64,000 nucleotides of DNA, from NCBI RefSeq assembly GCF_020085105.1, contig NC_058063.1, positions 1,296,001-1,360,000 on the forward strand, written 5' to 3'. Below the pieces are notes generated by a model. It ran no database searches. It saw only the letters and a program-made list of their open reading frames with translations, and was not told where the DNA came from. Of this stretch, positions 11,876 through 23,316 are shown piece after piece (the stretch's first letter is position 1; the number at the start of each line of letters is the position of its first letter). Source of the DNA: Siniperca chuatsi. Its lineage: Eukaryota; Chordata; Actinopteri; Centrarchiformes; Sinipercidae. Both the position numbers and the translations under genes were made by a program.

Positions 11876-12844
11876 TTATTTAACATTTCTTCACTTGACA
11901 GCTCTGATCCTCTCTTCACCCGAGTGTCCAAGACATGCAGTTGCAGATGTGATGATTTGACCACAAAGTCGATCATCAATCTTTGGCCTAAGGGATTCTG
12001 GTACTAAGTACACTTGTCACCATGTGCTTGAACATGATGTATGTTATGGCCAATCAATGACTAGCACAGAAGTCCAATGACAAAGCATCACTCAGGTTCA
12101 GATCAGACAGACCTCTTCCAAGTATCGGCTGGGCCTTGACCCACGGACTCAGCTAGGCACAACTTGAAAAAACTAAATGGAGTACCTGCCCTGTGGACTG
12201 ACCACCTGCAGGGATAAGCATTGGGGTTGGGTGCATTGTAAGCCAGGCAGCAGGCAAAGGTGGGGACCTAGGCATGCTGACCCCTGGCATTGTACAAGTG
12301 TGTTATATGAATTCTTTATTGAAAGCTTTGAGTTTTTAAAATGCCCATGTTTTATTTTTCTGTGGAGCTTTTCTCAGTGCCAATACAACTTCTTTGAATA
12401 CAAGTGTTTCAATGACAATGTTTCCCTTTTCAGTTGAGGTTTTGTTTTCAATGTCAAGTTTTATTTTCAGTGCCAAAATATAAAGTCATTGTCCTGGCCA
12501 GGACAGAGGAGGAAGGAAATGCATTCAACACATTTGGATACACACAAAGCGTTTTGCTGATGGTGTTTCAACAGTGTGTACATTGATGGATTTTATTTCG
12601 TAGCATGTATGTGTTATTTAATTTGAAAGTACCAGAATATAGCATCATCATCATCAATTGGCACTGCCCTTTTTTAATGTAACACATTTTAACTGACAGA
12701 CTTCTTGTCTTCTTGCCTTTATCTGAGTACCATTTTACACTTGTAATTTTACTTTTACTTGAGTAAAATATTCTAGTACTCTTTTCATGATGGATACAGG
12801 TGAAAGTCAAAAGTAAGATAAAGAGATTGAGAAAATAAGTATCA
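11876..12844. other. non-coding, nothing recognised
   Basis: There are short open frames without motifs and no clear repeat termini. Confidence 0.5.
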
Positions 12845-13216
12845 ATGTTAGTGCTAAAACTCGCAAATGCCCTGTTGAGTTCCATAATAGAGTGGATACC
12901 ACCTTTTTGCTCTGCTGCCCTCTGGAAGGCGCTACAGGTCTATCAAGACCTGCACCTCCAGACTACTGAAAAGTTTCTACCCGAGTGCCATCACAGAATT
13001 GAACTCTGTATGACTGTCCATATCTCACGGAGTAGTGCAATACAGATTTATTTATAGATTTTATATTTATATTATACTTATTTATGTGTGTTGCCCTTAA
13101 TATGCAGTGCATATGTGTGTGTGATTTTTCTTTTTATATTGTATGTATTGCTAAGGGAACACATTAAATTTCATTGTACAGCTGTGCAATGACAATAAAG
13201 GCATTCTATTCTATAA
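12845..13216 (+). mobile_element. 3' end of an L2/CR1-type LINE
   Basis: The frame carries a decayed ORF2 C-terminus (KFLPECHHRIELCMT, SAIQIYL) followed by a short 3' UTR that ends in TGACAATAAAGGCATTCTATTCT. Such an AATAAAG-type tail is characteristic of these 5'-truncated LINE copies. Confidence 0.75.
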
Positions 13217-13479
13217 AGACAAACTACCCAGGCCAGACTGACATAAAGCCTCTGCATGTTCTGAATGTTACATTCTTGGGTGATTCACAGCTTCATCCCA
13301 GCACAGCAAAATTAATACAATTTAAACTCCATTACAATTAAAAGTCCTGCGATTAAAATTTTACAAAAGTAAAAAGTACAATATTAACCTCTGAAATGTA
13401 GAGGAGTAGAAGTATACATGTACCTAAAATGACAAATGATAAATAAGCAAATACATAAATAAATAACAGTGCTTATTTG

Positions 13480-14086
13480 TACACCAGTATAGGTCGCTGA
13501 GTGCTCTTCCAGAGTGGGTGGAACAGGTGTAGTTCGTTGGGGACAGGTGTGCAGTCTACCGACACAGTCCATGGAGCACCGGCTGAGTTCCAAGGGGCGT
13601 AGGCGCTGAGCGGGGCTTCTGGATATGGCTTGGGTAGCGTGGCTGGTAGAGCAGGAAACAGCTGGCTTGTGTAGCGTGGCAGGCAGAACAGGGAAGCAGC
13701 GTTGCAGAGATCAGGGAACACAAGGTGGCTGCGATCACTGGCAGGGAGTGACTCTGTGGCAGAGACAGACAGGGTTATACGAGATATAACAATAACGGGT
13801 TACAATAAACTTAACGAGAAGAGAGCAGTGGCAATGGTGTAGTATGGAGACGATCTGGTGCTGGTTGTGAGGTAGAGCCAGGTAGATATACTATGGAGAC
13901 CGATTGGATGATGAACTTCAGGTGTGCCGGTGATCCGCAGCAGGAGGGAAAACCAGGGAACCCCTCCCAGGCCGGTACACACACACACACACATATTGAA
14001 GAACAGAGGACTGACAAGGAACACCAGGAGAGGAGAGCATACTAGAGTACACAAGGATAGGGAGAGAGATGTGGCTAACTATGACA
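13480..14086 (-). mobile_element. LTR fragment related to the 37-kb solo LTR
   Basis: From about 13860 to 14086 the sequence aligns by eye with 37560-37790. Shared words include AGGTGTGCCGGTGATC, an (AC)n run, and GTGGCTAACTATGACA at the right end. On the minus strand the element therefore starts TGTCATAGTTAGCCAC. I could not find the other end or a target duplication, so the left limit is approximate. Confidence 0.6.
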
Positions 14087-14219
14087 ACCAACTATCTTTA
14101 AAATCAATGATTTTATTTGGCAGACATTTTCAAGGTACGAGGTTACAAGGTACAGGGTTGATTTATTTATCATTTTACAACATAGGGGTGTAAAACAAGA
14201 TTTAGCTACAGTTCCCTTT

Positions 14220-16500
14220 TTTCTACTCACAAAAATAAAACCAAACATACATTTCATACAAAAATGATATACAGTAGATTGATGAATAAATAAGTCATAG
14301 AAATAAAACAATTTTACATGGGGGAGTGCTGGGGATGAATTTAGCAGTCTCACAGCCTGAGGGAAGAAGCTGCTCTGAAGTCTGGTGGTCCGGCAGCAGA
14401 TACTTCTGTATCTCTTGCCTGATGGCAGCAGGGTGAACAGGCTGTGACTGGGGTGGGTTATGTGTTTTAGTATCCTTTGGGCTCTGCACAGGCAACTCAC
14501 CTCACCAATATCACTGAGGTGCGGTAGGTTGGTACCAATGATCTTCTGAACAGTTTTAATCACCTGCTACGCTAAACGACTCAACAAACTAATCCGTAAG
14601 GCCAGTGACATTGTGGGGTGGAGCTGGACTCTTGGTCGGTGGTGTCAGAGAGGAGGATGCTGGCCAAACTACATGCCATCTTGGACAGTGTCTCCCACCC
14701 ACTCCATGACGTGCTGGTCAAACAAAGGAGTACCTTCAGCGAAAGACTCATCCCCCAAAAATGCACCACAGAGCGCCACAGGAAGTCATTCATGTCTGTG
14801 GCCATCAAACTCTTCAACTCCTCCCTCCCTAAGTGTCAGTCTGTATGACCTTAAGTCGATAAACTGGACATTGGACCATTAACATCACTGCAGTACTTGA
14901 AATAATTGTGCAATATTCTCTGTTTAATACTGCTGTGCAATATACTCTGTTTTCAGATATTTATTTATTCATACTTCTATTACTGCTGTGCAATATCCAC
15001 TGTCTCATAATCATCTTCTCATCATACACTTAACTTGACAGTACTCATTAATGCACTATTACTTATATTATTACATTGTATTATTATACCATGCGTACTT
15101 ATCAACCTATCAACATCTAAAACCATTTTTGTACTTACACTTAATTAGCTTTTATACTTATATCCACTTTGTACTTACATTATCTTACCTGTATTATAGT
15201 GTATTATATTTTGATTTGCTTAGTACTTCTATTCCTGTGTGCACTGACGTGATAGTGAGCAGCTGTAACAAAAGAGTTTCCCCTCAGGGATCAATAAAGT
15301 ATTTCTGATTCTGATACAGAGCCCTCCTGTCTTGGGCTGTGCACATCCCATTCCAGTTTGTGATGTTTCCAGTCAAGATGCTTTCTCTTGCTCCTCTGTA
15401 AAAGTTGACACAGGAATTTTGCCTTCTTAAGTTTCCTCAAGAAATATAGCCATTTCTGAGCCTTCTTTACCAGCGTGGAAATGTGAGATGATCATGACAT
15501 ATTCTCTGTGATGCTGATTCCCAGGAGCCTAAAACTGTTCACCTGCTTCACGTCAGGTCCACTGATCAACAATCAGCCACTTGGTTTTGCTGACGTTGAG
15601 CAGTAGGTTGTTCTCTGTGTACCACTCTGCAAGATTGTTGCCGATATGAAGTTTCATCATTAGAAATCTGGCTGATGATGGAAGTGTCATCCACAATCTT
15701 CGCAACAGAGTTGTCTTCATGTCGGGGACTGCAGTCATGGGTGTACAGTATGAACAGGAGGGGGCTGAGCACACAACCCTGGGGGGGCTCCGGTGTTGAG
15801 CACTAGAGTGGAGGAGGTGTGACCGCCAATCTGAACTGTCTGGGGTCTGTTTGTGAGAAAGTCCAATATCCATTTGCAGAGTGTGGTACTCAAGCCTAGC
15901 GTGTTAAGTTTGCCAATCAGTTTCATAGGGGAGATAGTGTTGAATGCTGAGCTGAAATCAACAAACAGCATTTTAATGTAGTTGTGTTGTTCTTCTCAAG
16001 GTGGGTGAAGACTGAGTGGAGGGCAGTGGAGATGGCATCCTCTGTGGATCTGTGAACTGAGGTGAAACTGGTGAGGGTCCAGACTGGCTGGGATGTTGTG
16101 CTTTATGTGCTGGAGAACCAGTTTCTCAAAGCACTTCATCAGACTGGGGGTGAGAGCCATAGGGTGGAGGTCATTTAGACTAGACACTGCAGACTTTTTA
16201 GGTACAGGGACAGTGGTGGCTTGAAGCAGGTGGGAACACTCTCCTGAAACAGTGATATGTTAAAAATGTCAGTAATAACATCAACTAGCTATTTTTGTTA
16301 GTACACAGCCAGGGATGTTATCAGGCCCAGCAACTTTACTCATATTCACCCTCAGCAGGGTTCTTCTCACATCCGGTGTGAATACTGACAGTGGCAGGTC
16401 CTCTGGAGGCGAAGTAGACTTTACAGTTGACATCTCTGAATATGTGCCAGTCAGTGCATTCAAAACAGTCCTGTAGAGGACCACCTAGCACCGCTCGACT
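14220..16500 (-). mobile_element. CR1/Rex1-type LINE ORF2, decayed, split by an L2 insertion
   Basis: Minus-strand frames in order from the right are: an RT N-terminal block (VAGPDNIPGCVLT) near 16320, [20 protein letters not shown] near 16150, [15 protein letters not shown] near 15960 with [16 protein letters not shown], and NNLLLNVSKTKWLIVD near 15600. The C-terminal block (LPSGKRYRSICCRTTRLQSS) is near 14410. Frameshifts separate them. The coding order is interrupted between 14565 and 15318 by an L2 tail in the opposite orientation. Dead copy. Confidence 0.8.
14565..15318 (+). mobile_element. L2-type LINE 3' end inserted in a LINE
   Basis: The ORF2 C-terminus reads RMLAKLHAILDSVSHPLHDV and KSFMSVAIKLFNSS, with a frameshift at the start. 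An AT-rich 3' UTR follows, ending in the L2-like tail CCCTCAGGGATCAATAAAGT and TTCTGATTCTGAT. A close copy of the same segment is at 33280-33905. Confidence 0.85.
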
Positions 16501-16725
16501 TACCCTCAGACTTTGATGCCCTGGTCGCATTGGTGCTAAAGATTGATAATCAGCTTCATGAAAGGAGCATGAAGAAGAGGCACTCCTGGAAAACACCACC
16601 CAGCCACTGGAGGCAGTCTTTTCCTCCTCTCCAGGCTGCTCAGCTTCCGGTGAGGAGCGTTGGAGACTCAGCGACTCCTGATGAATGTTTACATGCAGCA
16701 TTCCTTACAACGCCTGTGCAGATTG

Positions 16726-17074
16726 TGTGAAGACAGATCAAGGAATGAGGGCATCAGATTTCCTCTGTAATACCAACAGCTTAAAGGCAGTTTGAAATGG
16801 CGTGTGAAACACCTCAAACACAGAGTAATTAGAAAAACTATATGGAAGCATATGGCATTTGTCAATCATCTATACGTCCCCTGTCCTTAGAAGGATCAAT
16901 GTTTCCTGCACTTTCTGGAGACCCGTTATGTGAAGACAGATCAAGGAATGAGGGCATCAGATTTCCTCTGTAATACCAACAGCTTAAAGGCAGTTTGAAA
17001 TGCCGTGTGAAACACCTCACACACAGAGTAATTAGAAAAACTATATGGAAGCATATGGCATTTGTCAATCATCT
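16726..17074 (+). repeat. 146-bp direct repeat, 203-bp period
   Basis: Positions 16726-16871 and 16929-17074 are nearly identical, for example CAAACACAG versus CACACACAG near the middle. A unique spacer of 57 bp separates them. The duplication lies just left of the Maverick element and encodes nothing recognisable. Confidence 0.85.
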
Positions 17075-17272
17075 TATACACTTATAAAGTGTACTTTAAA
17101 GTTTCACAATATCATGAGGGAAATTACAATTAGCATCTTTAACACAGAGCCTGATGTCAAATGTACTTGAAGTTTCTCTGTGAAGCCACGTGTTGGAGGT
17201 TTGGATAATAAACATCTCAAAAACGACAAGAAAGTAAAATAAATGCTAAATCTCAGAGGCTAATCTCTGCAT

Positions 17273-17275
<3 letters not shown>

Positions 17276-17314
<39 letters not shown>
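17276..17314 (+). repeat. (CA)n microsatellite
   Basis: An uninterrupted CA tract of about 39 bp, roughly 125 bp upstream of the putative first polymerase exon. Confidence 0.95.
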
Positions 17315-17316
<2 letters not shown>

Positions 17317-17437
17317 GACCAGAGAAGGTCAAGAGATCAACCCTTGTTTTCACACAGGACATAAAGACAGGGGTACCTAGTGATGTAGACAGATAACAAA
17401 GGGAGACGCAGAGAACAGAACTTCTGAATCTGACTGA

Positions 17438-17453
17438 ATGGCTCAAGCATCCG
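17438..17453 (+). CDS. Maverick polymerase leader exon 1 (predicted)
   Basis: ATG at 17438 opens five codons plus one base before a donor (G|GTAAAT). It is included because the next three exons all keep the same phase. The exon is too short to stand alone. The upstream DNA holds a (CA)n tract and no clear TATA box. Confidence 0.5.
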
Positions 17454-17537
17454 GTAAATTATCTATATCTTTAAAATTATATTTTACGTGTTTAAACCTT
17501 TAGGCCGAAACATAGGGACTTTTTTCATTCTTTGCAG

Positions 17538-17579
17538 TGACTCTCAACGGAGGGCTGAACCTTCAAGCCAAGGACTCTG
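17538..17579 (+). CDS. Maverick polymerase leader exon 2 (predicted)
   Basis: The acceptor TTTGCAG and the donor G|GTAAGT bound 42 bp. Entered in phase 1, the exon is open and hydrophilic and exits in phase 1. The flanking introns are 84 and 89 bp, both GT-AG. Confidence 0.6.
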
Positions 17580-17668
17580 GTAAGTATAGGACTACATCAT
17601 GTATTTTTAATACTGAAATATTTAAAAGACTTTTATTTCCTACCGTGATTATAAATTACATCTTTCAG

Positions 17669-17749
17669 AGTCATCAACTGATACCTCAACATCTGAGACC
17701 TCATCTGATACAGACTCCTCATCTGTGGTTTCCGAGGACGTGGAACCAT
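17669..17749 (+). CDS. Maverick polymerase leader exon 3 (predicted)
   Basis: The acceptor TCTTTCAG and the donor T|GTGAGT bound 81 bp. Entered and left in phase 1, it encodes a Ser/Thr/Asp/Glu-rich low-complexity stretch (STDTSTSETSSDTDSSSVV) ending in an acidic patch. Such acidic, phosphorylatable N-termini are common on DNA-virus replication proteins, but no specific function follows from the sequence. Confidence 0.65.
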
Positions 17750-17836
17750 GTGAGTTGCTACATTTTTTAAATTTAATTTTTTAACCTAAAACTTACACAG
17801 AATATTTATCAAAAACTTTTTTTCTTCTCGTGCTAG

Positions 17837-18081
17837 ATCCGTGGGGCGAATTGGATCAATATTTCCAAGAAGGGCTATCACCATCATCACAGCCACTGCA
17901 TGACACAACCAGGGATACCTCAGGTGGTCAAAACGTTAAACATTCTCTAGAGGCTGCCTGGTTAACCGGAGGAGATCCAGGGGATGTGATACCACATCAA
18001 AATCTTGAAGAACAACCGCCATTTCACAACGAGTCTGTCTCAACCCCTAATCAACCACTGATGGCTTGCGGAGTGGTCTAG
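17837..18081 (+). CDS. Maverick polymerase leader exon 4, 5' part of the main exon
   Basis: The acceptor GTGCTAG precedes 17837. Entered in phase 1, the frame is open for about 80 codons (WGELDQYFQEGLSPSSQPL near its start) to a TAG at 18079-18081. Reading then continues in another frame from 18083 to 18319 with similar Ser/Gln/Asn/Glu-rich composition. The TAG therefore probably reflects an indel rather than the true end, and this region runs into the polymerase body. Confidence 0.6.
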
Positions 18082-18082
18082 G

Positions 18083-21000
18083 CCTCAACCAGCGGACAGA
18101 GATCCAGGATTCTCATCGGGTCGCAACCACATCAACCACAATCAAGCTCTCTCCAGCCTTGAGCAGTTAGAGAATGAATCATCACCGAACGAAACAATCA
18201 GAATAAATAACGTCCAGCTCGAACAAAGTCCCGCTGTATCAAACCCTCAGACACCCCAAAACTATATCGATCTCAGCATACCCAGTCCTCCTGTGGAGGA
18301 CTGGGTATGCTCCAGATGACTACGACTGAAACCTTTTCTACGAAATCAGACAGTTATTAAACTTCCCACCCCCTCTTAACGCAGATGGAATAGTGGATTA
18401 CGGCATGTATTACAACAATACGTTAGAACAAGCAGATGCGTTGCTACAGCAAGCATTAGCATACGTCACTCCTCGAGATGCGGTACAGTTAGAGCTGCGT
18501 GGTCAAAATCTCCCTAGTAACGTCTTGGTCGTCTTATCTAATGACGAGCTCCCCAGCCTAGCCGACTTTGAAAGGCTCTTACTCTGTGTTGTGCAGTCTA
18601 ACTGGGCCATTATAGCTGATGGTCTGTTAGAACTTGTCGTAGAAGTGATCCAGAACTCTAGGGGTGGGGGTTAACGATTCCTTGGGAAAATGCTAGACAA
18701 TGAAATCATTAAAAAAAAAGACCTTTTCTGTACATCGTCCACAACAGAGAGAATCAACTATGTTTTGCCATCTGTCTGGCTCATCTGTTACATCCCGATA
18801 TCAACGATAGAGAAGCCCTCGAACGCGGTAGACAGCTTCAAAATGAAGTAGGGTTAGACGATCAGACCGCTGTAACCTTTAGCGACATCCCAAAATTTGA
18901 AACCGTGTTGGACTGTAAAATTGTAGTGTTTTACAGAACCGAGGAAGACAGGGCTCTCCGCAAATTCTTGACAGATAGCCCAGGACGGAGTAAAACACTG
19001 ATTTTGTTTCTCTTCCAAAATCACTACTACGCGGTTAAAAATCTCAAAGCCTTTCTAGGTTCGCCTTATGTTTGTGAGCACTGCTTTACAGGTTTTAACA
19101 CCGTGTTAGGACATATTTGCGAAGCTCGTTGCACCATATGCTTTGACCCCAGTTGTACACAGAGGCCGTGTCAACCTGTTGTGTGTGACCAATGCAACAG
19201 AACGTGTCGCTCGCCTTTCTGTTTAGCCAAACACAAAGAACCTACAGAGAGATCGAGAAGTCAAACATATGCCAGCACTTGTGCCTTGTACAAAACATTT
19301 ACCAAATGTGCAAGGCTGTACTACTGTGCTATGAACGGTAATGGTAAACAACACAAATGTCAGACTGCGAAATGTAAAATTTGCGCCGAGAAATTGATCT
19401 CTTACTATGAGTCAGAGGTTCATCAGTGCTACATCCAAATGCTACCCTCTGAAACAAAACACAATGAAAAAGTGGTGTTTTATGATTTTGAAACCTACGT
19501 TCACGTTCCGTTTTTAGTGTGTACACGAACCTTAGATGGTAAAACATGGAGCCCTCAGGGTACAGATTGCGCCAAAGAGTTTATACTGCATTTCAGACGA
19601 CCTTTGTACAAAAATGCAGTGTTTATAGCACACAATGCCCAAGGTTTTGACAGCTATCTCCTTATCAAAGCCATGGTAGAACAGGGGTTAAAGCCCTCTT
19701 TGATTATGCAAGGGTCAAAAGTAATTTGCGTCACCAATAACGATTACAAACAAAGATACATTGACTCTTTATCCTTTTTAACCATGCGTTTAGCTAATTT
19801 TCCAAAAGCGCTTGGTTTCAGTGATAAAATAAAGGGGTACTTTCCTCATGGTTTCAGCTCAGAGGCCCATTTGAGTTATACAGGTGAGTACCCTCCCCCT
19901 CAGTCTTACGGGATTAACAGACTTTTACAGTTGGTACGCGATGGTGCGACACGGCACATTCAACTTCATGAAAGAGACTCGCCTCTATTGTCAAAATGAT
20001 GTAGACATTCTCGCTGAGGGTTGCATGCTGTTCAGAAAACAGTATATCGCTGAAACCGCCGTTGATCCCTTCAGCCGTGCGACCATCGCGTCGGCATGCA
20101 TGAAGGTGTTTCTGACAAACTTTCTACCACCGAAAACATTAGCAATCCCCTCTCCGGACGACTACAGGCGTCAGTTCATAACATTTTCAAACGCCGGTAT
20201 CCAGTGGTTAGAGTGGTTGTCACACACCCGCGGCATCCCTATCCAACATGCTTTAAATAAGGGGGAAAAACAGCTGGGGCGATTCTTTGTAGACGGGTAT
20301 ACTGAAATAGCTGGGGTGAAATATGCCTATGAGTTTCTAGGGTGTTTCTATCAAGGTTGTTCAACTTGCTATCAAGCGCACGACACCTGTCCTCTGACGT
20401 GCCGTCCCTTCGGACAGTTGCAGACGCACTGCGAGGAGAAATTACGTGAGTTAGAAGCCACGCACAAGGTAAAACTCATCATGCGTGAGCATACATGGAG
20501 GATGATGAAGAAATCTCATCAAGGGTTGAAGGAGTTTCTCAAACAATATAATGCCCCACAACCATTGTCACCCCACAAAGCTTTGTACGGAGGGTTTACC
20601 TCTGCTATAAAGTTGAGACACACCGCTGCGTCGAACGAGACAATCTCTTATGTAGATATGACATCTCTCTATCCTTACTGTAACACCAACTTCCCCTATC
20701 CTCTCGGACACCCTGAAATAATCTATAAAGATTTCCAAGAACCTCAAAGCTACTTTGGGCTAATCAGGGCAAGGGTCTACCCCCTGAGAGAGTTGTACTT
20801 TCCAGTCCTGCCCCATAGAACGACAGGGAGTAAGCTTGTGTTTACCCTTTGTCGAGCAAGCGCAGAGCTCAATTTGCAGGAGGGTCCGTGTCGGCATAGC
20901 GATGATGACAGGGCGTTGACCGGTGTCTGGGTCACTCCTGAATTTAACAAGGCTTTGGAGATGGGCTATCGGATAGCTGAAATAACTGAGGTATGGCATT

Positions 21001-21840
21001 TTGATAGACGGAGTGATTCTATTTTTGTTGACTATATGCACACTTTTCTGAAAGGTAAACAAGAAGCTTTGGGTTGCCCGTCCGATGCTGTAGATCAGGA
21101 AGCAGAGAAAAGTACATCAGCGACTATCATGCAAACCAAGGGATTTTGCTGATAAAATCAGACAAAACCCTGCTAAAAGACAAGTGTCTAAATTATGTCT
21201 GAACTCCTTCTGGGGTAAGTTCGCGCAGAGATGCAATCAAACACAAACCAAACTAGTCACAGACCCGGAAGAATTCTTTAACCTCATGTTTTCTGAAAAA
21301 TATAAAGTCAAGTACTTCTCCTTCATCAATGACAAAGTGGCTTTGGTTCAGTGGTCTTACGGAGACCATTGTATCCCGCTACGCAACAAGGTAGATAACG
21401 TTTTTATAGCCGCTTTCACCACAGCCTACAGATGTCTGACTTTGTACAGGTATTTGGAACAGCTGCAAGACAAAGTCCTTTACTGCGATACAGACAGCCT
21501 CATCTATGTCACAAAAGAGGGAGAGACGCTGCTCAAGCTGGGTAATTACCTGGGAGATTTGACGGACAAGCTAGGGGGAGATAGCATCAAAGAATTTGTG
21601 GCTGCGGGTCCAAAAAGTTATGCTTACCAAACTCAAAACAACAAGGTTGTTTTATGCTTAAAAGGCATTACACAGACGCACCAATGCTGTGAAATTGTCA
21701 ACTTTGATAGCATCAAAGACCTGGTTCAGGATTATGTGCAAAACTCTGACGAGAGGGGGGTCCTTGAAATACCTCAACACAGTATTGTGCAAGATAAGAA
21801 AGGCTTCCTTCTAAAAAACACATTCCAAAAAAAGTTCTGA
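18083..21840 (+). pseudogene. protein-primed family-B DNA polymerase, frameshifted
   Basis: Once the replicative polymerase of the element, it would copy linear DNA from a protein primer. Motifs in order: an open stretch from about 18715 resembling a polymerase N-terminal domain, Cys/His-rich zinc-binding clusters at about 19070-19230, ExoI (FYDFETY) near 19485, ExoII (FIAHNAQGFDSYLL) near 19630, an EFLGCFYQGC insert near 20335, motif A (YVDMTSLYPYCN) near 20650, motif B (KLCLNSFWGKF) near 21190 and motif C (YCDTDSLIY) near 21480. The catalytic aspartates are present. The reading frame changes near 18083, 18320, 18680-18715 (next to an A run), 19900-19950, 21105 and 21149, so no full-length protein can be made. 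Total decay is by small indels, without large deletions. Confidence 0.92.
18275..18311. repeat. perfect 17-bp hairpin inside the polymerase gene
   Basis: AGCATACCCAGTCCTCC, a TGT loop, then the exact reverse complement of the first arm. The coding frame changes within a few bases of its right arm (stop at 18317-18319), which suggests a template-switch event created it. Confidence 0.9.
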
Positions 21841-21907
21841 GTTGTATATGATAAAAGACGGCTGCTGAGTCTAGGACATACATTGCCTTTTGGTTATTGA
21901 GGAGAAA

Positions 21908-22970
21908 ATGTTTTCAACCGAAGAAATTGACTTTGACCCTAGACTGAAAGTGCCTTTTTCTTGTCTGGTCACAGGACCGAGTGGCTGTGGCAATTCTTAT
22001 TTTGTAAAGTCTGTTTTGGAAAACTGTAATTGTCAGAGAGCCAACATTGACACCACCAGCTCCACCCACTGTAATCAGCAGATCGCACTCACCTGAGTAT
22101 TGATTACACACCTGCCACTAATCATCTACTCCACACTATATAGTCTCACTCCCCCGGTTCACTCACTGTCTGGTCGCAAACCTCTTACGAGAACTCAACC
22201 CGACCACAGCTTCTCTTGACAACCCCTTTTGGACTTTGGACTTCTCCGTTGTGTGTTTCATCAGCTCCCGGCTTTCCTGTCACCAGTCTCCTCCAGTGGA
22301 TCTTACTACCAGCGCTACATCAAGTTAAGACCCATAGACTTTCCTAGCTTAGCTCCTGTCATTGCTTTTCTCTATCTGGCTGTTTCAATAAACTCCCTCG
22401 TCTCAGTACTAACCTCTGTGTCCCGTGTCTACCTGCTGACAGTAATCATGTGATGGATATACTGCCTGATAACATTGTATGGATTTTTACATCGTTTCAA
22501 CCGTTGTATGCTGAACTGCAAAAGAAGAATAAAAAGATTAAATTTGTTGAAGGCCTGCCTCCTTTTTTTGATGATGAAAAACTGTTTCCCTGTTTCAAAT
22601 CATTTGATCAATTTGGACGATGTCATTTTTCAGGCCTCTGACCATCCCGATGTAGTCAAAATTTTTACACAATAGATACATCACAAGAACATGTCCGTCA
22701 TGATGCTGACTCAAAATCTTTTCCATCAAGGTAAACTCAGCCGCACCATCAGTTTAAACAGTAATTATCTGGTACTGTTTAAAAACCCTCGAGACAGATT
22801 ACAGTTGAATATATTGGCTCAACAAATTTTTCCCAGACGCAAAGCTTTTATTAGAAAGTTTTGGAGACACTACCAAAGATCCTCACGGGTACTTTGATCG
22901 ATCTCACACCCGGCTGCCCAGAACAATACAGACTAAGGACGGGAATACTCCCCCATCAGTGGCCCGTTGT
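21908..22970 (+). pseudogene. A32/FtsK-type genome-packaging ATPase, disrupted
   Basis: This family pumps viral DNA into capsids. The N-terminus has FSCLVTGPSGCGNS, a Walker A loop in which the essential Lys is replaced by Asn. The gene is then cut by a solo LTR at 22030-22441. Beyond it, the Walker B-proximal region (LDDVIFQAS, in a shifted frame near 22615) and the conserved downstream block (MLTQNLFHQ, SRTISLNSNYLVLFKNPRD) follow with at least one frameshift near 22620. Start ATG 21908 lies about 70 bp after the polymerase stop. Three independent lesions make it non-functional. Confidence 0.85.
22030..22441 (+). mobile_element. solo LTR (412 bp) inside the packaging ATPase gene
   Basis: It starts TGTCAGAG and ends GCTGACA, with a poly(A) signal (AATAAA) near 22387. 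Exact 5-bp target duplications, GTAAT, lie at 22025-22029 and 22442-22446. The element is therefore younger than the Maverick. Confidence 0.9.
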
Positions 22971-23001
22971 CTATCTACCTAATTCCAACTCCTGATCCAG
23001 C

Positions 23002-23313
23002 ATGTCGGGGCGTCTAAAAAGAAATGCGCCTTTACTACGCACTTTATGTCACGCCACACCTCGGAAACGTAAAGATATTCTCTGTGCGAGCTCTCCTTAA
23101 ACCTCTTAAAAGGAAACATTCCCCTGTCCTCAGCTCAATATAAAAAACTCAGAAAACAAAAGAAAAATATCAGGTTGCTGGCCGATTAAAAAAACCAGTC
23201 TAAAAACAAAATACCAGGCTCTGAGAAAACAGTCTGGAGGTTTTCTTTTACCTTTGATGTGAGCGGTGGTACCGATATTTGGAGAGCTGCTGGGAGGGCT
23301 TATTAGAAGATAA
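23002..23313 (+). pseudogene. small basic virion-type protein with hydrophobic C-terminus, broken
   Basis: ATG 23002 opens an Arg/Lys-rich N-terminus (SGRLKRNAPLLRTLCHATPRK). A Lys-rich middle is interrupted by stops and a frame change. The original frame resumes with GGFLLPL and a Gly/Leu/Ile-rich end (FGELLGGLIRR) before TAA 23311. Short proteins with this layout accompany the ATPase in fish Mavericks. A role in virion DNA condensation or membrane interaction is inference. Confidence 0.55.
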
Positions 23314-23316
23314 ATC

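Noticed and set aside
17100-17437. Left terminal inverted repeat of the Maverick
   Set aside because: No stretch here is visibly the reverse complement of 29.2-30.0 kb.
22229-22453. 74-codon open frame starting FGLLRCVFHQ
   Set aside because: Inside the solo LTR at 22030-22441, not part of the ATPase.
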